From Candidatus Neomicrothrix sp. UBA2974 (lineage in GTDB: Bacteria; Actinomycetota; Acidimicrobiia; Acidimicrobiales; MedAcidi-G1), in assembly GCA_002348705.1 (NCBI GenBank), contig DEAU01000030.1:39036-103035 (forward strand): DNA of 64,000 nucleotides. The letters are read 5' to 3'. A program made the position numbers and the translations under genes. The notes under the pieces were generated by a model. That model was given only the letters and a program-made list of their open reading frames with translations, did not search any database and was not told the origin of the DNA. Positions 44,290 through 53,667 of the stretch are shown piece after piece; within the stretch, counting starts at the first letter, position 1; each line of letters opens with the position of its first letter.

Positions 44290-45091
44290 TGCCGACCCAA
44301 GCGAGTACCGCCTCGAGGACGCCGCCCCCTACGGCAAGTGCCTTATCCGACACCCGATCGATGTCTACTTCGTCGCCACGCGGGTCGACATCGCCGACCT
44401 TGGTCCCGGAGGCCACAGGAGTCCCATTGGCGATCAGGCCTCGGATCGTTCCGTCGATGAGGGCTGTCACGGGAGTGGTGCCGACACTTCCTAGAACCTC
44501 ACCGGTCGTCACCCGGTCACCGATGGTCCGCTCCCAAGATGCCACACCGTTGGTTGGTGCCCTTAGGACCCGTTCAGCGGACCGCCCGCCTACTGTGCCC
44601 GGTGTACCCGTGTCGTTGGCAGCGCAACCTTTGTAGATCACCCTTCCTAGGTCTGGGCCCCGCAGAGTCTCGACTACGGCATGGCAGTCGATGCCTGCCG
44701 TGTATCCAGGCCCGAGGGCCACAACGAGGGGGGCATCCTCGATGGCGGTGTCCGGATTTCGCTTCAGGAGGCGTGCGTCGATTACCACAGAACGGGCAAT
44801 CTGAGCGATTGGAGGGAGGTCGGAGCTGGCCAGAACCGGTACTACTCCGTTGGCAGCTAACTCCTGCATCTCGTCCACACCTTCCACGCGTCGGGCACCC
44901 ATTCCCTCAATCAAGGCCTCGCCCTCTGGGTCGAGCAGCGCTGAAGCGACAGCTACGGTTCGGCGGACGGCGAGAGGATGAGTCAATTCGCAGACGGCGA
45001 CCGGAAAGCCAGACCGGTGGAGTCGAAGTGCCACTCCTGTAGCCAGGTCCCCACCTCCCCGCAGGAGGCACAGGTGTTGCCCGAAAAGCAT
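44279..45091 (-). CDS. yqeB: YqeB (EF2563) family selenium-dependent Mo-cofactor protein
   Basis: 270 residues, the normal length of the EF2563/YqeB family. CLLRGGGDLATGVALRLHRSG forms an N-terminal Rossmann-like entry (shown here in one stretch at about 8-28), and AVCELTHPLAVRRTVA, DARLLKRNPD, ALGPGYTAGIDCHAVVET and IYKGCAANDTGTPG are characteristic. These proteins are markers for selenium-dependent molybdenum hydroxylase systems. Coupled to yqeC and 36 nt behind xdhC. Confidence 0.85.
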   Translation of the reverse strand: MLFGQHLCLLRGGGDLATGVALRLHRSGFPVAVCELTHPLAVRRTVAVASALLDPEGEALIEGMGARRVEGVDEMQELAANGVVPVLASSDLPPIAQIARSVVIDARLLKRNPDTAIEDAPLVVALGPGYTAGIDCHAVVETLRGPDLGRVIYKGCAANDTGTPGTVGGRSAERVLRAPTNGVASWERTIGDRVTTGEVLGSVGTTPVTALIDGTIRGLIANGTPVASGTKVGDVDPRGDEVDIDRVSDKALAVGGGVLEAVLAWVGSED

Positions 45092-45127
45092 TTCGCCGGC
45101 CTCTCCTGGCTCTCTTGCGGTTTCCGC

Positions 45128-45982
45128 TCAGCTCGTCCGGTGCTGGCCAACGACTTGGGCGAGGATGGATACGGCGATCTCTTCAGGGGTTTCAGCTCCG
45201 ATTTCCACACCTACTGGTGAAGTAACCCGGTCCAGTTCGGCCTCTGAAACGCCGCTCTCCACGAGGGCCTTTCGGGTCGTTTCCCACCGGCGGAGACTAC
45301 CCATGACTCCGATGGAGCCAGCGTTGGTGGCAAGCAGATGGGGGAGGTTGACGACGTCGACCTGGGCGTTGCGGGTCACGACTACCACATGGTCGCTAGC
45401 ACCTAGCTCCAACTCGGCCAACACATCGGAGAGCTGTCCCGGCCGGACGTCTACGTCGGAGTCCTCAGGGAGTCCGTCACCTAGTTCGTTGGCTACCTCG
45501 GTGCGGTCGTCGGTCGCGACAACGTGAAATCCCAGCCAGGAAGCGAGATCAACAACGGCGCGCCCAACGTGACCGCAGCCGACGACGAGGACGGTGGATG
45601 GGGGCATGTGGAGCTCCAGATGGATCGTGACGTCGCCACCGCAGACGCCGGGATCTCCGGCGCTGGGATCGACGAGTCGGTAGTCGACGAGACGGGAATT
45701 TCGGTCTATCAGGCAGGCGTCAGCCTCCTCGACTACACGGGCCTCCATCTCTCCGCCACCGACGGTGCCGATGCGACGACCGTCGTCAACGAAAAGCATT
45801 TTGGCTCCGGCTCGGCGAGGCACTGATCGAGACGTAGCGATAACGGTGGCTAGGACCACCGATCGTCCTTCGGCAAGCAGTTCATGGAGGGCGCCAAGGA
45901 TTCTCGGTTCGACCGTCCCGCCCGGGAGAAGTCGTCGTATCCGGGGATCATGGTCGTCGTGGCGATCGGAAGGGTGACTCAT
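45128..45982 (-). CDS. xdhC: XdhC family molybdenum cofactor insertion protein
   Basis: 284 residues. The N-terminal XdhC/CoxI domain has SVPRRAGAKMLF (53-64) and IGTVGGGEMEARV (71-83). The C-terminal Rossmann domain has VLVVGCGHVGRAVVDLA. XdhC binds the Mo cofactor, helps its sulfuration and hands it to the hydroxylase. Here it could serve all three hydroxylases. ATGA overlap with the amidohydrolase gene upstream. Confidence 0.92.
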   Translation of the reverse strand: MSHPSDRHDDHDPRIRRLLPGGTVEPRILGALHELLAEGRSVVLATVIATSRSVPRRAGAKMLFVDDGRRIGTVGGGEMEARVVEEADACLIDRNSRLVDYRLVDPSAGDPGVCGGDVTIHLELHMPPSTVLVVGCGHVGRAVVDLASWLGFHVVATDDRTEVANELGDGLPEDSDVDVRPGQLSDVLAELELGASDHVVVVTRNAQVDVVNLPHLLATNAGSIGVMGSLRRWETTRKALVESGVSEAELDRVTSPVGVEIGAETPEEIAVSILAQVVGQHRTS

Positions 45983-47349
45983 GAAGCGCTCCAGAGGCGG
46001 AGAGCCTGTTCGTGGAGTCGCGCTCGTTGTTCCTCAAGGTCTACTTCTACGACTCGGCCATCGCGGACCCGCCATAGCCCCGCAACCATGACCGCCTCTA
46101 CGTGTTGAGCACTGCGGAAAAGAACGAGCTGCTCGGCCAGATTGGCTTCGGTGACTGGTGTGGGGAACCGGCTATCGACGACCTGTAGGTCGGCTGACCA
46201 TCCGGGTGCGAGACGACCCACCTTCTCTAGGTCCAGTGCTGCGGCGCCACCGGTGGTGGCCATAGCTAGTACGCGGTGGGCATCCATGACGCCAGGGTCG
46301 CGGAGGCGTGCCTTGTGAATCAGAAAGGCCGAACGCATGACCTCATAAAGGTCGTTGACGTAGCCGTCGGATCCCAAGCCGACGGTGACTCCTGCGTCGA
46401 GAAGTTCTGGTATCGGGGCGATTCCTCCACCGACCTCGCCGTTAGCCAGAGGCATGTGACTGCAGCGCACCCCGCAGTCGGCCACGATCCGACGCTCGGC
46501 TTCGGAGAGGTGCACGACCTGAGAGGCCAAAAAGCCCGGTCCGGCAACCCCGAGAGCCGCATAGTGTTCGAGGGTCCGATGTCCGTGGTGAGCCTCGCAC
46601 CACTCGCCTTCGTGGACTCCCTCGTTGCAGTGAGCGTGGACCAGTACGTCCAGTTCTGCTGCGCGAACAAAAGCGTCCCGGACGAAGTCATCCGAGCAGG
46701 TGAAGAGGGTGTGAATACTGATTAGGCCCGATAGCAGGTCGTCGTCGGATTGCGTCCGGCAGGTTTCCACGAAGCGTTGGTTCTCCTCTAGACCGGCGGC
46801 CGCTATCTCTGAACCCGACCGCTCGGTGGCTTCAAAGCTGAGAATCCCCCGCATGCCTGATCGGCGGACTGCCTCGGCCTGTGCGTCCAGGCCCCCGGGT
46901 AATACGTTGGGTGCCTCCAAGATGTCCAGAAACGTCGTGGTTCCAGATCGGAGCATCTCTGTGCAGGCCCAGTCGGCGGCGGCGGCGATCATCGTATGGT
47001 CTAGACGGTCCTCGACTTTCGGCCACCAGAAGTCCTCCAAGAACGGCCAAAATCCAGACGGGGCGGCATCTAGTGGGATCCCGTGAGATAGCAGGCCGTA
47101 CATATGGACGTGAGCGTTGACGAAGCCTGGTAGGACCACCCGGTCGGGAAGTTCCAAGACGGTGTCGTCTGGATGAGTGGCCGCAAGGAAATCGCCCGGC
47201 CCGACAGCGTCGACCAGGCCGTCAACTATTCGGACTCCGTGACCTGCGACCGGGGGAACCGACGCGTCCGCCAAAAGCCAGTCTGGCCACAAGATTGTCC
47301 CATTGGACTCTCCGGAGCTGGTCGACCCCGCGGACGTGGCCGAGGTCAT
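45979..47349 (-). CDS. Amidohydrolase (COG0402 deaminase type)
   Basis: 456 residues with N- and C-terminal beta-sandwich halves around the barrel. Ligands: HVHMYGLLSHG, LVHAHCNEGVHEGEW, VVHLSEAE, VGLGSDGYVND. Not especially close to a named deaminase; SsnA- and cytosine/guanine-deaminase-like members share these motifs. It sits 2 nt behind the XdhD-like gene and overlaps xdhC, so it probably acts on the same substrate line. Confidence 0.85.
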   Translation of the reverse strand: MTSATSAGSTSSGESNGTILWPDWLLADASVPPVAGHGVRIVDGLVDAVGPGDFLAATHPDDTVLELPDRVVLPGFVNAHVHMYGLLSHGIPLDAAPSGFWPFLEDFWWPKVEDRLDHTMIAAAADWACTEMLRSGTTTFLDILEAPNVLPGGLDAQAEAVRRSGMRGILSFEATERSGSEIAAAGLEENQRFVETCRTQSDDDLLSGLISIHTLFTCSDDFVRDAFVRAAELDVLVHAHCNEGVHEGEWCEAHHGHRTLEHYAALGVAGPGFLASQVVHLSEAERRIVADCGVRCSHMPLANGEVGGGIAPIPELLDAGVTVGLGSDGYVNDLYEVMRSAFLIHKARLRDPGVMDAHRVLAMATTGGAAALDLEKVGRLAPGWSADLQVVDSRFPTPVTEANLAEQLVLFRSAQHVEAVMVAGLWRVRDGRVVEVDLEEQRARLHEQALRLWSAS

Positions 47350-47351
47350 AC

Positions 47352-50273
47352 TCAGCCCCTTTGAAGAGCGTCGAACACCCGCTCAGGGGTGAACGGCAGT
47401 TGGTCGATTCGAACACCGACGGCGTTCACCAGGGCGCTTCGTATCGCTGGGGCGACGCCGTCCTTGGGTATCTCGGCGACCGCCTTGGCGCCGAACGGAC
47501 CGCTGTCCTCCATGGTTTGCACAAGGAACACGTCGGTACGGGGCATCTCGTCGGCCCGGTAGATCCAGTAGGGGCCGAACGCCGCGTTGAGCATCCGCCC
47601 CTCTTCGTCCATTGCGAACTCTTCGCAGTGGGCATAGCCGAGGGCCTGGAGCATGCCACCCTCGACCTGACCGCTGGCGGTCACCGGATTGATGGCTACG
47701 CCACAGTCGACGGCCATGACCATGTGCCCAACGGTGACTTGGCCGGTCTCGACGTCCACTTCGACTTCTACGAACGTTGCGCCAAACGGTGGGGGGCAGT
47801 CTGGTGACACGTGGGAACCGGTGCCCATGATCTGTTCTTGCTCGTTGAGGTGGAGCGAGTCCAGCGCGATTTCCTCGAGGCTGACCGACCTGCCATCTGG
47901 GGCGTAGGCACGACGATCGCGAAGCTCGATTGAACATGGAACGTCGATTCCAAGGAGCATGGCGGCGCGCTCCTTGAGCCGTTTACGGACCACCTCGGCG
48001 GCCCGGAGAGCGGCCGTTCCCGAGATGTAGGTGGTACTCGAAGCATAGGCTCCAGTGTCAAAGGGGGTCATGTCAGTGTCCGACGAGTACACCCGGATGT
48101 CGTCCAGCGGCACGCCGAGAACTTCCGCTGCGATTTGGCCCAAGACGGTGTCAGCGCCAGTCCCGAGGTCGGTGGCACCAACCAGCATGTTGAACGAGCC
48201 GTCATCGTTCAACTTGATGGAACAACCTCCCATGTCGAGGAAGGGGATCGCCGTGCCGTGCATGGCGTGGGAATAGCCAATACCCCGACGGATATGAGGC
48301 CGGTCGGCGGGCTCTCTCCATGAGCGGTCGTCACGTCGGTGCCATCCGATAGCCCGCGCCCCTTGGGCCACGCACTCTTCGATCCCGTCGGACTTTACCG
48401 TTGGGTACTCGTCGAGCTCCTCCTCAAGAACGCCCTGTTCACCCAGGTGCGGTGCGATGTTCATCTCGTCGCCAGTCTTGGTCCAGTTCTGTCGGCGGAA
48501 CTCGATGGGGTCGATTCCAAGGTCGGCGGCAATGTCCTCCATGTGGGACTCCAGACCAAATAGGGCCTGCGGGGCGCCGTAGCCTCGGTAGGCGCCGGGC
48601 ACTGGGATATTGGTGTAGGCGACTTCACAGTCGAAGCGCTTATTGGGGGCGTTGTAAGACGTCAGGCCGCGAAGACCAGCAACTGTCTGGACGGTGTAGC
48701 CGTGGGTGCCATACGGGCCGGTATTACCGATCAACTTCATGTCCTGTGCCACCAGGGTCCCATCTCCGTTGACGCCCGTTCGGTAGGTCATGGTCTGCGG
48801 ATGTCGGGTGCGACTGGAGACGAACTCCTCCTCGCGGGTCAACTCGAGACGAACAGGCCGGCGGGTGGCGATCGTGAGATGGGCGACGATGTCTTCAATC
48901 AGCATCTCTTGCTTGGCGCCGAATCCGCCGCCAATTCGTGGCTTGATTATCCGGATGTCCTTGATGTCGCGGCCAACCAGTGGAGCCAGCATGCGTCGAG
49001 TGTGGAACGGGACTTGGGTGGCGGTCCGCACCACGAGGCGCTCGTCGGAATCCAGCCAGGCCACCGAGATGTGGGGTTCTATGGGGCATTGCTGGACCTG
49101 ATGAACCCGAAAGGTCTGCTCGTAGCAGTGGTCGGCTGACGCCAAGGCATCCTCCACGTCGCCGCGCTCAGCCGTCATGTGGTGGACGAGGTTGCGCGAG
49201 GCATCAGCTATGTCGATGGTGTCGTCCTCATCGTGTATGACCGGGGCATTGCCGGAGATGGCTTCAACCTCATCGAATACGGCTGGGAGCACCTCGTAAG
49301 CCACTTCGATCAAGGCACAGGCCTCTTGCGCGATTTCGACTGTCTCAGCGGCTACTGCAGCCACCCGGTCACCAACGTGGCGGACCTTGTCGTCGAACGA
49401 GACCTGATCATGCGGTTTGGGGTTCGGGTATGACTGGCCTCCGGAGGCGTACTTGACACGCGGCACATTGGCGTGGTGGATCACGGCGTGTACACCGGGA
49501 AGGGCTCGGGCTGCCGAATCGTCGATGGAGATGATTCGGGCGTGGGCGTGAGGGCTGCGCAGCACCTTTGCGTAGAGCATTCCGCGCATCTCGAAGTCGT
49601 CGGTGAAGGCCGGATTGCCCTTAACCAGACGTAGCGCGTCGACCTTGACCTCCGGCTTACCCACTACCGAAGTCGAGGGCACGTCACGCGAAGGGACTAG
49701 GCGAGGGACGGCCGAAGAACCTTGGGGCGGCTGGTCGTCAGGGTTGTGCTCGGCGGCGTGTACGCCGTCGGTCATCGGCGCGACGACCAGCGGTCGGAAT
49801 GGTTCGGCCTCTTCGCCGCGCAGCACTGCTGCCGCCTGCTGGATAGCAGCCACCGGCTTCACGTAGGCGGTCTCACGATCGAGGATCCCGGAGAGCATGT
49901 CCCGGATGGCGTCCTCGCTCGGATCGGAGTCCCGGTTCAACAGGGCGAGTGTGCCGAGCACCATTGCTCCGACCGAGTAGCCGGATTGCATTGCTCCGGT
50001 GGCGGCAAACGCCGCCTGGATCGGGTGAAGGTCGGCTTCGACGTTCAGGGATTCGACCGTTGTAACGGAGTGGCCACCAGCTTGGGCCGCCAACACGACC
50101 TCGGAACTAGCCAGTTGGCCATCTATCAGGACCGCTGAAGCGCCGGTCTCGCCTGAGGTGGAGCCGAAACGAACACTCACCATGCCTTGGCGACGCAGGA
50201 CGGTCAGGAGCGTCTCGTGGGGATCACACTCCACAGTGCAGTCCTTGCCGTTGAGCTCAAAGCTGACCTCCAT
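47352..50273 (-). CDS. xdhD: XdhD-like molybdenum hydroxylase with a cluster-less Fe-S domain
   Basis: 973 residues; E. coli XdhD is about 956. Residues 1-150 keep the shape of the 2Fe-2S domain, but every ligand is replaced: Ser38, Thr43, Ser46 and Glu58 in the first site, Ser97, Ser100, Asp132 and Glu134 in the second. XdhD itself shows the same loss (QSGY in place of QCGF). The Mo domain is intact: PRIGGGFGAKQE, GAYRGYGAPQ, DLGTGADTVLGQI, SDTDMTPFDTGAYAS and GPFGAKAVAE with the active-site Glu. Electrons must leave by another route, possibly the FAD-like partner. Called probable selenate-reductase/Se-dependent hydroxylase in other genomes. Confidence 0.88.
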   Translation of the reverse strand: MEVSFELNGKDCTVECDPHETLLTVLRRQGMVSVRFGSTSGETGASAVLIDGQLASSEVVLAAQAGGHSVTTVESLNVEADLHPIQAAFAATGAMQSGYSVGAMVLGTLALLNRDSDPSEDAIRDMLSGILDRETAYVKPVAAIQQAAAVLRGEEAEPFRPLVVAPMTDGVHAAEHNPDDQPPQGSSAVPRLVPSRDVPSTSVVGKPEVKVDALRLVKGNPAFTDDFEMRGMLYAKVLRSPHAHARIISIDDSAARALPGVHAVIHHANVPRVKYASGGQSYPNPKPHDQVSFDDKVRHVGDRVAAVAAETVEIAQEACALIEVAYEVLPAVFDEVEAISGNAPVIHDEDDTIDIADASRNLVHHMTAERGDVEDALASADHCYEQTFRVHQVQQCPIEPHISVAWLDSDERLVVRTATQVPFHTRRMLAPLVGRDIKDIRIIKPRIGGGFGAKQEMLIEDIVAHLTIATRRPVRLELTREEEFVSSRTRHPQTMTYRTGVNGDGTLVAQDMKLIGNTGPYGTHGYTVQTVAGLRGLTSYNAPNKRFDCEVAYTNIPVPGAYRGYGAPQALFGLESHMEDIAADLGIDPIEFRRQNWTKTGDEMNIAPHLGEQGVLEEELDEYPTVKSDGIEECVAQGARAIGWHRRDDRSWREPADRPHIRRGIGYSHAMHGTAIPFLDMGGCSIKLNDDGSFNMLVGATDLGTGADTVLGQIAAEVLGVPLDDIRVYSSDTDMTPFDTGAYASSTTYISGTAALRAAEVVRKRLKERAAMLLGIDVPCSIELRDRRAYAPDGRSVSLEEIALDSLHLNEQEQIMGTGSHVSPDCPPPFGATFVEVEVDVETGQVTVGHMVMAVDCGVAINPVTASGQVEGGMLQALGYAHCEEFAMDEEGRMLNAAFGPYWIYRADEMPRTDVFLVQTMEDSGPFGAKAVAEIPKDGVAPAIRSALVNAVGVRIDQLPFTPERVFDALQRG

Positions 50274-51010
50274 CAGGCGACCTCGCCCGTCGCGGCCAAG
50301 GCTCTGGTGGCCAACACCGCCGCCAAGCGGAGTCGGTAAGAAGCGCTTCCCCGGAAGTCGTCGGAAGGCGTCAGGCCGGAGGTTGGATCCGAAGGGTCGA
50401 CCAGCACTGGGTGGTTGGCCACGCCGGTCAGGGCTAGCCGGACGCCATCATCGCTGGTTCGAGCGGTCGCGGACACGATGGGAACGTCGGCTGGTGTGCG
50501 TGCGGTGGCGTGCCGGATGCAACTGCCCGTTGGGTCAATGTCGACCGCAGTGATCAAATGGCCGACGGGGACCCCTAGATCCTGTAGTTCAGGAAGCATC
50601 ACCGTAGTGACGCCGTCGGGTCCCACGACCTGCACCCGGGAGTCATGGACGAGGAGGGCGGCTAGCAGGACACTGTCTGGTCCACCGGCGACCACGGTTC
50701 CGCCAACCGTGGCGAGACTGCGCAGGGTGCTGGGCAACTCTGCCCGGGCCGCTTCGGCCAATCCAGTAGGCACGCGTTCGTCTTCAGCAAGGTCAGCGAG
50801 GGTGGCCATGGCTCCCAGACGTAATCGGCCGTCGGTCGCCAAGATTGTTTCCAACCCGCAAGATTGGAGATCGACCATGGAGACGAGGGTTGGGTCATCG
50901 TCGGCGTTGAGAACTGTGCCACCGGCGAGAGGCCGGTGGCCATCACCGGTCAACAGGGTTATTGCGGCATCGACGGAATCTGGGCGTTGGTAGGTGAGCG
51001 CTCGAGGCAC
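50273..51010 (-). CDS. ygfM: YgfM-like FAD-binding partner of XdhD
   Basis: 245 residues, shorter than the normal 280-290 of molybdenum-hydroxylase FAD subunits but close to E. coli YgfM. The first FAD loop reads RPLAGGTVLNADD, the second SLATVGGTVVAGGPDS; both are weaker than in the 29449 protein (AGGTDLM, ATIGGNLGTASP). ATGA overlap with the XdhD-like gene reproduces the ygfM-xdhD order of E. coli. YgfK, the E. coli partner protein, is missing here. Confidence 0.78.
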   Translation of the reverse strand: MPRALTYQRPDSVDAAITLLTGDGHRPLAGGTVLNADDDPTLVSMVDLQSCGLETILATDGRLRLGAMATLADLAEDERVPTGLAEAARAELPSTLRSLATVGGTVVAGGPDSVLLAALLVHDSRVQVVGPDGVTTVMLPELQDLGVPVGHLITAVDIDPTGSCIRHATARTPADVPIVSATARTSDDGVRLALTGVANHPVLVDPSDPTSGLTPSDDFRGSASYRLRLAAVLATRALAATGEVA

Positions 51011-51139
51011 AGCGGTCCCCCTTATCAGGATCAGCCCTCCCGGGGATGCGCCTCGCGGTCGAGCCTGACGTCTTTTGTTGCAAAGGCGAAACTAGCACCG
51101 GCCGAGGCACGTCTGCCAAGAGCCTCGGACCTGTCAGAG

Positions 51140-52522
51140 TCACTGAAGCAATCGGGAGCCCAGTCCGGTGGCACTAAGGACTCGTTGCGCAGCTTTCCTG
51201 GCATTGGCGATTACTACCCTTTCATCCACAGTGGTCAACGATCGATCTCGCACCAGGAAGCGACCGTCGACCAAAACGTGAATGACATCACGGGGCGTGG
51301 CGTTGTAGACGAGCGCAGACGAAACGCGGTTGACCGGAGCGGTGAACGGACTTTGGAGGTCTACCACTACGAGGTCTGCCCGGCGGCCCGCTTCGATGGC
51401 CCCAAGGTCGTCTGCCCTACCAAGAAGTTTGGCCCCCCCTCGGCAGGCCATGACGAGTACCTCTTCGGGCTGGAGCACCGTGGCATCGAGTTGGTTGACC
51501 TTCTGAAGAAGGGCTGCGACCTTGCAGGCCTCGAACATGTCCTGGCGGTTGTTCGAGCCAGGGCCGTCGGTGGCCAAAGCCACGTTCACACCGCGATCCA
51601 GCATCGAACGTATCGGCGCAATCCCCGAGGCGAGGTACATGTTGGAAACGGGACAATGGATGACTGAGGCACCGCGTTCGGCGACCATCTCCACCTCGGC
51701 TTCTTCTAGCCATACCGAGTGGGCGAGTTGGACGTCCGGCCCAAGCACGCCGAGTGAGTCCAGCCAGGGGACGTGCCGGAGGCCCCGTTCGGTCAGACTC
51801 ATCTCTACCTCGATTGCGGTTTCGGCGCAGTGGGTGTGGATGTTGCCACCCCAAGACCGGCAGGCGGCCGCAGTGGAGACCATCGCCTCGTCAGAACACC
51901 CCCAGGGGATCAGGGGAGCTAGCCCCACCGTGATGCGTCCGTCGGACGCGCCATGCCAATTTCGCCGGATCGGGTCGATCCTTTCGAGCACTGTTTCAGC
52001 GGACTCGGTGAGCGGCGGGTGATAATTACGATCGGCCCAACCGCTTGCCAGTTCGTAGCGGATTCCGATGGAGTCGGCCACCCGGCACACGGCTTCGTCG
52101 ATATCTGGATCAGCGTGTACGTACTGGTGGTCGACAACAGCAGTGGTCCCCGACCGAAGATTTTCGATTAGCCCTAGAGCGGTGGCCGCTGCAGCAGCTT
52201 CGGCGTCGATCTCGCTTGCTGCTGGCCAGATGCAGTCGCGGAGCCAGTCCAACAAGGGCTTGTCGTCGGCCAGACCTCGCAGAAGCGTCTGGAAAAGGTG
52301 GGTATGGCCATTGACCATGCCGGGCATGACTGCCGCCCCGGTGGTGTCGACTTCCACATCGGCTGTTCTTCGGGCCGCAGTGGGGGGGTCGCCGACCCCG
52401 ACCCCGGTGATCAGCGCGCCATCAGTCAGTACCCAACCAGGGTCGCAGAGGGTGCCGTCGCCATCGACGGTGACTACCGCCCCGCCGGCGAGCAGAATGG
52501 TTCCGGGCTGGTCGAGGTTCAC
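51140..52522 (-). CDS. Atz/Trz family aminohydrolase
   Basis: 460 residues, COG0402. Ligands: HTHLFQTLLRGLADD, GNIHTHCAETAIE, LAHSVWLEEAE, VALATDGPGSNN. The LFQTLLRGL...LLDWL...IWP pattern and the C-terminal ADLVVVDLQSPF are shared with chlorohydrolase/hydroxydechloroatrazine- and SAH/MTA-deaminase-like proteins. Substrate not fixed. Separated from the FAD-like gene by 129 nt, the only larger gap in this operon, where no gene or clear signal is seen. GTG start. Confidence 0.87.
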   Translation of the reverse strand: MNLDQPGTILLAGGAVVTVDGDGTLCDPGWVLTDGALITGVGVGDPPTAARRTADVEVDTTGAAVMPGMVNGHTHLFQTLLRGLADDKPLLDWLRDCIWPAASEIDAEAAAAATALGLIENLRSGTTAVVDHQYVHADPDIDEAVCRVADSIGIRYELASGWADRNYHPPLTESAETVLERIDPIRRNWHGASDGRITVGLAPLIPWGCSDEAMVSTAAACRSWGGNIHTHCAETAIEVEMSLTERGLRHVPWLDSLGVLGPDVQLAHSVWLEEAEVEMVAERGASVIHCPVSNMYLASGIAPIRSMLDRGVNVALATDGPGSNNRQDMFEACKVAALLQKVNQLDATVLQPEEVLVMACRGGAKLLGRADDLGAIEAGRRADLVVVDLQSPFTAPVNRVSSALVYNATPRDVIHVLVDGRFLVRDRSLTTVDERVVIANARKAAQRVLSATGLGSRLLQ

Positions 52523-52552
52523 GTTTCGCGAGTTCGGATTAGCTCTACCGGC

Positions 52553-53614
52553 TCACGGTTTCCAGCCGGCAAAGGCATCGATAACCGGAACCATGTCGTC
52601 CATCAGCGGATAGAGGATCGGGCAAGTCACTCCAGCGTCCACGAATTCGGCGACCGTGTCGATGCACTCGCTGGTCGTGCCGACGGCCATAAGCGACCGA
52701 GCTAGATCGTCGGGGATGAGATCGGCGGCCTTTCTGTAGTCGGCCTCTGTTGCCGGCCAGCCCACCACCTCCTGAACTCGGGCCACGAGGTCCGGATCGG
52801 CGCCACTGGCTTCCATGATGTGCGGCTCGGTACCGAGGTAGTAGGCGACAAGTGACTTGCCGGTTCGTATGGCGTCGGCTGGGTCATCATCGGAGAGCGA
52901 ACACACCAAGAGTTCCGGGCGGTCGACTTGTTCAATTGTTCGTCCCGAGCGCTTGGCACCGGCGGCGACGCGTTCGACCGAGTGGCGGATGTGATCGGCT
53001 GTGACCACGTAGTTGAGCACCACGCCGTCGCAGGTCTCTCCGGCCAACTCGAGGGCCTTCGGTCCGGTTGCCCCTAGGTAGATCGGGATATCTCGGGGGC
53101 CGTTGTCTCCGTAGGCGACATCCAACTTCACGCGGTCGAGCTTCACGAACTCGCCCTGATATGAGATTTCTTCCATAGTGAACAGTGCTCTGATTGCCTC
53201 GATGTTCTCCCTCAGTGCCGTCAGTGGACGTCGTCGGTCCTCGCCGACCCGAGAAGCGATCGGCTCCCACCAGGCGCCAAGGCCGAGCATGGCCCGGCTA
53301 CGCCCGTCGGGGTCGGTTCCGGCCAGCTCCCACATCGTGCTCCACGACGCGGCGATTACGGCCGGGTTGCGGGTCCAGATGGGTAGCACGCCCGAACCAA
53401 CCCGAGTGGCTCGTGTGCCGGCTAGTAGAGCACCCATCATCACCACGCAGTCGCGAGCCAGCCGGGTGTCGGCCTGCCAGATCTCGCTGATGCCCTTCTC
53501 CTCCGCGTAGCGGGCCATGGCCAACTCGACATCGATCGGGTGCTTGTCCTGGAAGTAGAGAGCAACGCGTTGCTCCACTGGTTGGTTGGTGAAGGTGGTG
53601 CTATCGGAGGCCAT
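52553..53614 (-). CDS. LLM-class oxidoreductase, type 1 paralogue
   Basis: 353 residues, paralogue of the 39191-40192 protein over its full length. Shared blocks include YFQDKHPI, IWQADTRLARD, LGLGAWWEPIASRVG, RRRPLTALRE, GPRDIPIYLGATG and the C-terminal VTCPILYPL. It has a short extension at the N-terminus. First gene of the minus-strand operon with the XdhD-like hydroxylase and accessory proteins. F420 or FMN use is from family knowledge. Confidence 0.85.
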   Translation of the reverse strand: MASDSTTFTNQPVEQRVALYFQDKHPIDVELAMARYAEEKGISEIWQADTRLARDCVVMMGALLAGTRATRVGSGVLPIWTRNPAVIAASWSTMWELAGTDPDGRSRAMLGLGAWWEPIASRVGEDRRRPLTALRENIEAIRALFTMEEISYQGEFVKLDRVKLDVAYGDNGPRDIPIYLGATGPKALELAGETCDGVVLNYVVTADHIRHSVERVAAGAKRSGRTIEQVDRPELLVCSLSDDDPADAIRTGKSLVAYYLGTEPHIMEASGADPDLVARVQEVVGWPATEADYRKAADLIPDDLARSLMAVGTTSECIDTVAEFVDAGVTCPILYPLMDDMVPVIDAFAGWKP

Positions 53615-53667
53615 GAGTGCCGAACTTAGCCGTGAGCCCTAGTCCAGATAGGAGCTAGCTTTCGGCA

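Noticed and set aside
35434..50273. Selenocysteine insertion (in-frame TGA recoding) in the hydroxylases
   Set aside because: All three Mo proteins read through without internal TGA. In this enzyme class selenium is a labile cofactor ligand, not selenocysteine.
51011..51139. A small gene or RNA in the 129-nt gap of the minus-strand operon
   Set aside because: No open frame with a plausible start and no clear secondary structure; left as an ordinary gap, perhaps an internal promoter.
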